Assembly (NCBI GenBank): GCA_030549205.1
Contig: JAUKTV010000007.1
Location: forward strand, 558,001 to 622,000
Direction: 5' to 3'
DNA length: 64,000 bases
Origin: Apiosordaria backusii
Taxonomy: Eukaryota; Ascomycota; Sordariomycetes; Sordariales; Lasiosphaeriaceae
Shown here: one piece after another, positions 58,307 to 64,000 of the stretch
Layout of the letters: the number at the start of each line of letters is the position of its first letter
How positions within the stretch are numbered: the stretch's first letter is position 1
The notes under the pieces: generated by a model
Seen by the model: the letters and a program-made list of their open reading frames with translations, nothing else
What the model was told of the DNA's origin: nothing
Database searches by the model: none
Program-made: the position numbers and the translations under genes

Positions 58307-59742
58307 ATGATACTCTCATCAACTGATGAGGCCAAAGAGGCACAAAGACCAGAGACAAGTCCCAATACAGAAACCCAGGATGAAGGCCTTCACCTCATCG
58401 TCATCGGTGCCGGTCTGGCAGGTTTAGCAGCAGCCCTATCAACCAAGCTTGCCAACCCCAACCATAAAGTCACCATTCTCGAAGCCGTCAAAGAACTTCA
58501 AGAAGTCGGCGTATGTAACCCCTATTTACCCCTATATTCCCCTTCAACCACTAACAACCCCAGGCTGGCCTCCAAGTAACCCCCAATGGCACCCGCCTCC
58601 TCTCCCACTGGGGATTATCTCCCGTCCTCTCCCCCCTCGCCGCGGTCCCCACCTCCCTCTCCGTCCACCGCTACGACGGCACCAAACTCCTCGCCCACGA
58701 ACCCAACCTCCAAGAGCGCATGCTCTCCCGTTACGGGCACCCCTTCTGGGACCTCCACCGCGTCGACCTCCAGCGAGAAATGGTCAAGAAGTGCCTCTCC
58801 CTCGGCATCACCATCCGCCTCAACTCCCGCGTCACCTCCATCGACTTTTCCACCTCAACAGTAACCCTCGGCGCCGTCACCAACCCCACCAAACGCACCC
58901 TATCCGGCGACCTCATCCTCCTAACCGACGGCCTCTGGTCCTCCCTCCGCCCCCAATTTTTGGGGGCTCCCTCCCCGGCAATCCTAACCGGCGACCTCGC
59001 CTATCGCATAACCCTCCACCTCCCCGACCTCACCGGCCCCGACGCGCCCTTTCTCTCCTCCTTCATCACCCAACCAACCGTCAACTTCTGGATAGGCCCT
59101 CACTCCCACTGCGTGGGGTACTCCGTCTCCTCCTCCCAAACCTACAACCTCGTCTTCCTCTGCCCCGACGACCTCCCCCCCGAAACCACCAAATCCTCTG
59201 CCCCCCTCTCCGAATTTGTCTCCAAGTTCTCCAACTGGGACCCCCTCCTCCAGAAATTCATCTCCCAGATCAAGTCCGTCCAAAAATGGAAACTAATGTG
59301 GCTTCCCCCCCTCCCCCGCTGGACCTCCCCCCAGGGGAACTTCTTCCTAGCAGGCGACTGCTGCCACCCTATGCTGCCCTACCTCGCGCAAGGCGCCAAC
59401 TCCTCCCTTGAAGACGGGGCGGTGTTCGGGCATCTCCTCAGCAAAGTTTCAAAGTCCACTTCTGGGGAACAACTACCCAAAATGGCGGAAATGTATGAAC
59501 AGCTGAGAATGGAGAGGGGGAGGAGGATACAGCTTGAGACGTTTAAACAGAGGGATGATTCTCATTTGCCTGATGGGCCGGAACAGGAAGCGAGGGATGA
59601 GATAATGACTAGTCAGCTGGGGCAAGAGGATGTACGGCCGGGATTTCCAAGCCGGTGGACGGACCCAGAGATACAAGGGTTTTTATATGGGTATGATGCT
59701 TATGGGGAGGCCGAGAGGGCGTGGAAGGAGAATCCGTATTGA
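58307..59742 (+). CDS. FAD-dependent monooxygenase, salicylate hydroxylase-like
   Basis: Exon 1 is 58,307-58,510, the intron 58,511-58,563 (53 nt, GTATGT..CCCAG, phase 0), exon 2 58,564-59,742; 460 residues. The FAD-binding Rossmann motif GAGLAG lies at 34-39 with AALST after it. The intron falls inside the conserved EVGAGLQVTPNGTRLL segment, which supports the splice. RVDLQREM (about 140) and the second FAD motif AGDCCHPMLPYLAQGANSSLEDGAV (about 330-354) are typical of group A aromatic hydroxylases. Known chemistry: NADPH/NADH-dependent hydroxylation of aromatic acids. Substrate is not determined. The coding strand is strongly C-rich until about 59,450, then G-rich. Confidence 0.9.
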
Positions 59743-60018
59743 TTGGTTGGATGTTTTGGATGGGTGGAATTAGACAACTACAGCGCTGTTGCTAGAGATA
59801 TAAGATGAACATGAGAACCTGCCAGTTAATACCTATCGAAAATGCAGATAGGTGTAGAATAATTTCTCAGGTTCACATTACAAACAAAGGACGCCGAGAA
59901 ATATTACAGGAAGGCCTTCCTTTTATTTAAAACGGGAAATAGTCTATGGGTATCAACACATTCTATTCCCATATGCCTCTCCAATAACGGGGTAGGGGTT
60001 CGCAGAAATCCAAGACCC

Positions 60019-61532
60019 CTAATTATCCACCACCCACGGCTCCATATCACTGGTCCGCAGTACCGAAGAAAATACCGCTTCTACACGGCCCAGGGAGTAG
60101 GCAAAGCCTCTAGGTGTCTCACCCGGCTTAGCATCCTCCATTTCGAGCAAGACAGCCGTCGACAGGTGCCTGGGTGCTACACCAGTGCCAGAATCCATGG
60201 GATAACCACCCCAATCGATTTCGACTTTCCCTGACTTCCTTACGATCAACTTGCCCAGATATCCTGCATGTGGTACCGCCTCCTCCGGCTCATCTTTCTT
60301 GCTCTCCTCTTCAGCTACCTCCTCCTCCTTAACCTCAGCAGTCAAATCGACGGGGCCATTGTCTGCTTGCTGACCGTCCAACATGACGACATCATCGTTT
60401 GGTTCTGACTTCGCCAGCGAGCCGTCATCTTTGACGACGTACAAAGGTGGCCTGACAGGGAACTGAAAGATGAATGCACGGTCATCCAATGGTTGCGCAA
60501 AGAGGTGACGCTGTCTCCGCAGCTCCTCGGCTTTGCCGCTGCTGATGTTGAGCTTCTGGCTGGTCTCCACTCGCAACATGTCGTCATAGTCGATTGAGTC
60601 GGCTTCCGCGTAGCTTGGCGGGATGCTGGCCATGTCAACATTCTTGTCTCCACCCTCGGTTTTTACTGCGCCAGCTTGTTGGGCAGCTGCCTCCCTATCC
60701 TTCTCGGCTCGCTCCTTCTCATTGACAAAAAGGCCTTCCTCGTCTGAGTCTTCCTCTCCGTCCGCATCCTTGTTCGATCGTGGGGAGGACCCTTCCTTAC
60801 TGGCGTCCTCCTTCGATTTGGGTTGCGTACGTCGGATACCCATGGGCAAGAGGGGTTGTTGGCTGTCCTCGTCGTCGTAGTCTTGGACATAGTCGTGCAA
60901 TAAGTCGGCATTGATTCTGCTGTCCCGTCCGACAAGACCGCCGCCGCCGCCGCCGCCCTCGTACTTGATGTAATCGGCCCTAGCAAAGCGGCCACCGCCC
61001 GAGGAGCCGCCAACTACCAGTATCAGTCAGTGTGAAAGCCCAGTAATAACTTGAGAAAAGTAGAACTCACAACTCATCCCACCACTAAGGGGACCGGCAG
61101 CCACTGGACCTTGAAAGCCACCACGAAAACCTCCACGCCCGCGGCCTCGTACTACGGCCTTGGCAAGACGAGCTTTTCGTCTCTCTTCGGCTTCATCTTT
61201 GGCTTGGTTTGCCTGGCCGAGCTCACGGGCGATTCTGTTGCGTTCTGCTGAGGAACGACGAACAGCCTTTGGTTTGAATTTGGGGCCACCTGCTCCTCTG
61301 GTGGCGGGGACAGCAGTCGTTGACCGGCCTCTTGGGGGATCTGATGTAGATGTTGAGGCTGGCGCTGGAGTGACTACGTCGGATCTGGCTTCGGAGGGCG
61401 TTGGCTCGACGGGGGTACTATCCCCCATATCGGCGACAGGTACGGCATTCGTAGCGCTGGCAGAGACAGAACCTCCCCGGGCTGTACCCCCTCTGCCACG
61501 GCCGCGCCCTCGGGGGCGGCTTTCGGGGGCAT
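60019..61532 (-). CDS. RNA polymerase III subunit RPC4 (RPC53)
   Basis: Exon 2 is 60,019-61,013, the intron 61,014-61,070 (57 nt, GTGAGT..GGTAG), exon 1 from 61,071. The joined text MSFGGSSGGGRFARADYIKY is in frame. The C-terminal part has PLYVVKDDG, GYLGKLIVRKSGKVEIDWGG (the RPC4 hallmark) and YSLGRVEAVFSSV. The N terminus is RG-rich and the middle acidic. The frame with MGDSTPVEP is open from about 61,550. A better start is ATG at 61,532, MPPKAAPRGRGRGRGG.., which needs one extra base in the run at 61,512-61,516. The total then becomes 1,458 nt (485 residues), a multiple of three. Otherwise the start could be 61,428 or a separate upstream exon. Nuclear; acts in Pol III termination and reinitiation. 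It converges with the monooxygenase (276 bp). Confidence 0.85.
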
Positions 61533-61968
61533 GGTTGTTGGTTATAGGCGTCCTGAGAAGAATTGGATGCGTAGTTGAAAATTCTTCAGTAGATTTGGCT
61601 AAGAACTTGGTGGCGGTACTTCGTATTAAGAGATTAGTGAGACGCTATCAATTGATTTCGACGCGTTCGTTTTTTTTTTGGAGGCGTGTGTGAAGATGGC
61701 ATTCTGACTGTCCCGCCGAACTTTTTGACCAGGGTACCCGGATATCGGCAAGGTGGGGGACGATAGCTTTCAAGCTCGTTTCGCGGGGCAGGGCGCAGAT
61801 CAACAGGCGATGGAGGAAAAGGGTCTCCGCTCTTGAAACAAGATCCCATACACAACCCTCATCTTGGCACCCTTGCACGCGCACCTATATGAGGTAGACA
61901 CATCATACAGCTCCGACCAAGGAAGTGAGACCTATCATCAACACTGGAATTATACTGTGACAAACACA
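61533..61968. promoter_or_regulatory. Bidirectional promoter region of RPC4 and UreD
   Basis: The two genes are divergent with about 436 bp between proposed start codons, so both promoters should lie here. A short T run is at 61,671-61,680. No clear TATA box is evident. Confidence 0.4.
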
Positions 61969-62979
61969 ATGAACTCGCCATTTCCAACGTCGTCGTCTGT
62001 TGCGGGAGAGGGACACCTCCGCGCCAAGCTCCTTCCCCATGGCAATTCGGGGCTCGAGTCCTTCAAATACCAGTACCCTCTTAAACTCATCTCACCTTCA
62101 CGCCCATCCGAGACCCAGAGCGTCCTGGTGTTTCTGCTCTCCTATGGCGGTGGTCTGGTGGGCGGCGACCATGTCAAGCTCAAAGTTGACGTGCAGCCCA
62201 AAGCTAAGCTGACCATGGTCACACAAGGACACACCAAGGTGTTCACCTCTACTGCCCCTGACACCGTCACACGACAGGACATGAATGTCCATATAGCATG
62301 TGAGGGCGGCCTCTGTCTCTTGCCCGACCCAGTCCAGCCTTTCGCGGGGAGTGTATATGAGCAAACACAAATATTTCATCTTGAGGAGGATGCGTCGCTG
62401 TGTCTGCTTGACTGGGTTACCCGGGGCCGTACGGCACGAGGAGAGGACTGGAGCTTTGATTGCTGGGTTGGGCGCAACGAGATATGGACTGTGCCGACTG
62501 CCAAGGAAGACACGGAAGCGGATTCCAGAGAAAGGCTGCTGGTAAGGGATGCGGTTATTCTGGAAAGCAACAGGCCTCACCCAGAGCTGGCCATATTGCG
62601 AGACTCTATGCAGGGCATGGGCGTTGTAGGAACATTGCTGCTCAGGGGACCTTTGATGAAGTTGCTGGGAGACTTCTTCTTGGCCGAGTTTGCTGCCCTT
62701 CCAAGAATGGGAGCTCGTGATTTCCGGAGCGACGCTGCTAAACAGGCAGCAGAGGATGCTCACTTGTCTCCTCGAGAAAAATGGCGAACCGAAAGACTCG
62801 CAATGGAAAAGGAAAGCAAGCTGTTGTGGTCAGCGGCCAACGTGCGAGGATGTGTTGTGGTCAAGTTTGGGGCCCCTGAGGTGGAAGCTGGGCGGTTGTG
62901 GATTGGATCTATGCTGAAAGAAGAAGGCAGCATCTCACACCACTTTGGTGATCATGCTCTAATATGTGTACGGGAATGA
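61969..62979 (+). CDS. ureD: Urease accessory protein UreD
   Basis: The first in-frame ATG is at 61,969 (MNSPFPTSSS..); the frame is open further upstream but without an ATG. It is intronless, with 336 residues. Family signatures: GEGHLRAKLLPHG near the start, LLSYGGGLVGGDHVKLKVDV (the conserved GGG..GGD segment), LTMVTQGHTKVF, then LCLLPDPVQPFAGSVYEQTQIF and LLDWVTRGRTARGEDW. A beta-rich scaffold is expected. UreD works with UreF and UreG to load nickel into apo-urease in the cytosol. The partners are not in this window, as usual in fungi. Nothing looks damaged. Confidence 0.95.
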   Translation: MNSPFPTSSSVAGEGHLRAKLLPHGNSGLESFKYQYPLKLISPSRPSETQSVLVFLLSYGGGLVGGDHVKLKVDVQPKAKLTMVTQGHTKVFTSTAPDTVTRQDMNVHIACEGGLCLLPDPVQPFAGSVYEQTQIFHLEEDASLCLLDWVTRGRTARGEDWSFDCWVGRNEIWTVPTAKEDTEADSRERLLVRDAVILESNRPHPELAILRDSMQGMGVVGTLLLRGPLMKLLGDFFLAEFAALPRMGARDFRSDAAKQAAEDAHLSPREKWRTERLAMEKESKLLWSAANVRGCVVVKFGAPEVEAGRLWIGSMLKEEGSISHHFGDHALICVRE

Positions 62980-63356
62980 TTTGTATAGTTTTGTATATAG
63001 GCTTTTCATGATGGAATGACAATTCAAGATGTTCAATAATCCAATGCATGTAAACGATTGCGTCACAGCTGCAGGGGCATGTACTCAAGCGCAGGCAGCA
63101 GTAGGGGATAATAGGCCCCGGTATGTGCATATGGCGCTGATTGGCAGTGATTCTGATCGGAGGTGGTCCAGGCGCAGGGCCGTGTTAGTGGGGGAGAAGC
63201 GGTTCAATCCGCCAAAATAATCTGGCGATCGCACCGACGCCCCCAGCTTCGAAGACGCGTCAATTGCCCCCAAATCGCAGTCAGATCTGTGTTTTGGACA
63301 GCCCTGTATCCCCCCAACACCCAACAAATGTGATGCTATCCAGACGGCAGCCACTC
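62980..63356. other. Intergenic between UreD and the cohesin gene
   Basis: No gene seen. It holds the UreD 3' end and the promoter and leader of the next gene. An ATG-TGA minimal upstream frame at 63,329-63,334 precedes the start. Confidence 0.5.
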
Positions 63357-64000
63357 ATGGAAACCTCAGACAACAACGCGACGGGCTCGCCAGCTCCCAC
63401 TTCCTCAGCGCGCCGTTCAGGACGCGTCTCCAAGGCGCCCTCCAAATTCACCCCCGATGCGCCTGTCGCCAGTAAGCGCAAGCGCGCCGCCGATAACGAT
63501 GATGATGATGACGATCAGGAAAACGACGATGTCGAGAATGAGGTCCCCGATGATGAAGAGGACAACAATGCGAGCGACGACGACGACGGTTCCGAGACAG
63601 CCGCCGAAGAACCCCGGCGCGCCAAAAAGAAAAAGAAGGCTCCGTCTTCATCAGCGCGGCCAAGGAAACCAGCTACCAAAAAGCCGAAAACCAATGGCGA
63701 CGCGCCCAGTCATGATCATCAAATAGCAGGCCATCTGCCCAGCAGGCCAAAGAAGGCAGTTCGGATCGCCATCACGCGGCCAACAGATGTTGGACTTTAT
63801 GGTGTGTACAATGCTATCCTGGAGCGGATGTTTGTAGCGTTGTTGCGGATCATTTACTAATCGAAATACAGCCGACATCTTTGCTTCCGGCGACTCCTCA
63901 GACAAAGTTGCGACAGAGTGGTACCACAAATACCAGGCAGACGATGCGGCTGCTGTGACGGAGCTTGTAAATTGCATCTTGTTGTCGGCTGGGTGCGATC
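63357..64000 (+). CDS. Cohesin subunit Scc3/Psc3 (STAG family), 5' part
   Basis: The gene runs off the right edge. The start is taken as CTCATGG at 63,357 (METSDNNATGS..); an in-frame ATG at 63,333 is an alternative. Exon 1 ends at 63,801; the intron is 63,802-63,872 (71 nt, GTGTGT..TACAG, TTACTAAT branch); exon 2 starts at 63,873. The head is typical: ARRSGRVSKAPSKF, an acidic stretch, then Lys-rich text. The start of the STAG domain is LYADIFASGDSSDKVATEWYHK followed by LVNCILLSAGCD. Scc3 binds Scc1 and DNA in the cohesin ring for sister-chromatid cohesion. Only about 190 residues are visible. Confidence 0.85.

Noticed and set aside
61864..61968. N-terminal extension of UreD
   Set aside because: The upstream open frame lacks an ATG; the family-like start is at 61,969.
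1..64000. CRISPR arrays, bacterial operons or prophage features
   Set aside because: None seen. The gene structure with short introns and the gene content are those of a filamentous fungus.

Overview
The window looks like nuclear DNA of a filamentous ascomycete (Pezizomycotina, most likely Sordariomycetes/Sordariales). The evidence is short introns of about 51-81 nt with GT..AG ends and CTAAC/CTGAC branch sites, fungal-type gene content (IRC22, an Agc1-type carrier, cystinosin, UreD, B-type cyclin, a Zn2Cys6 factor, a 2EXR protein), and long gene-poor stretches. The species cannot be fixed from the sequence alone.

Layout. (1) 1-12,880: an accessory block of about nine diverged relatives of one small helical protein family, on both strands, with intact, internally deleted, frameshifted and fragmentary members. 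It also holds tandem repeats, an inverted repeat and duplicated promoter elements. This is the most unusual part of the window. (2) 14,433-15,359: a conserved fungal gene of unknown function on the minus strand. (3) 15,360-22,440: about 7 kb with no gene I can support. (4) 22,441-35,357: a housekeeping block with IRC22 (TRAP-alpha-like), an AT-hook protein, a large DEAH/DEVH RNA helicase, a tRNA-derived SINE-like unit, cystinosin, a pseudokinase-like protein and a 2EXR protein. (5) 37,610-39,796: mitochondrial aspartate/glutamate carrier. (6) 42,127-44,470: B-type cyclin. (7) 44,471-50,412: about 6 kb without a supported gene, in front of a Zn2Cys6 regulator (50,413-52,414) that is followed by another gene-poor 3.7 kb. 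(8) 56,139-59,742: a monocarboxylate-type MFS transporter next to a salicylate-hydroxylase-like FAD monooxygenase, which may be a small catabolic pair. (9) 60,019-64,000: RNA polymerase III subunit RPC4, divergent from urease accessory UreD, then the 5' part of the cohesin subunit Scc3/Psc3.

Four otherwise conserved genes (14.9 kb, cystinosin, 2EXR, RPC4) each need exactly one extra base in a G/C run to restore a full-length frame. After that correction each spliced length is a multiple of three. This points to homopolymer compression in the assembly rather than four real pseudogenes. The frame breaks in the paralogue array are not of this type and look like true decay.

The family in the array has a recurring gene plan: a short, variable, disordered first exon, a phase-0 intron, then an exon of about 200 codons. 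Its helical layout faintly recalls the Cut8/Sts1 nuclear-proteasome tether, but that link is an inference.
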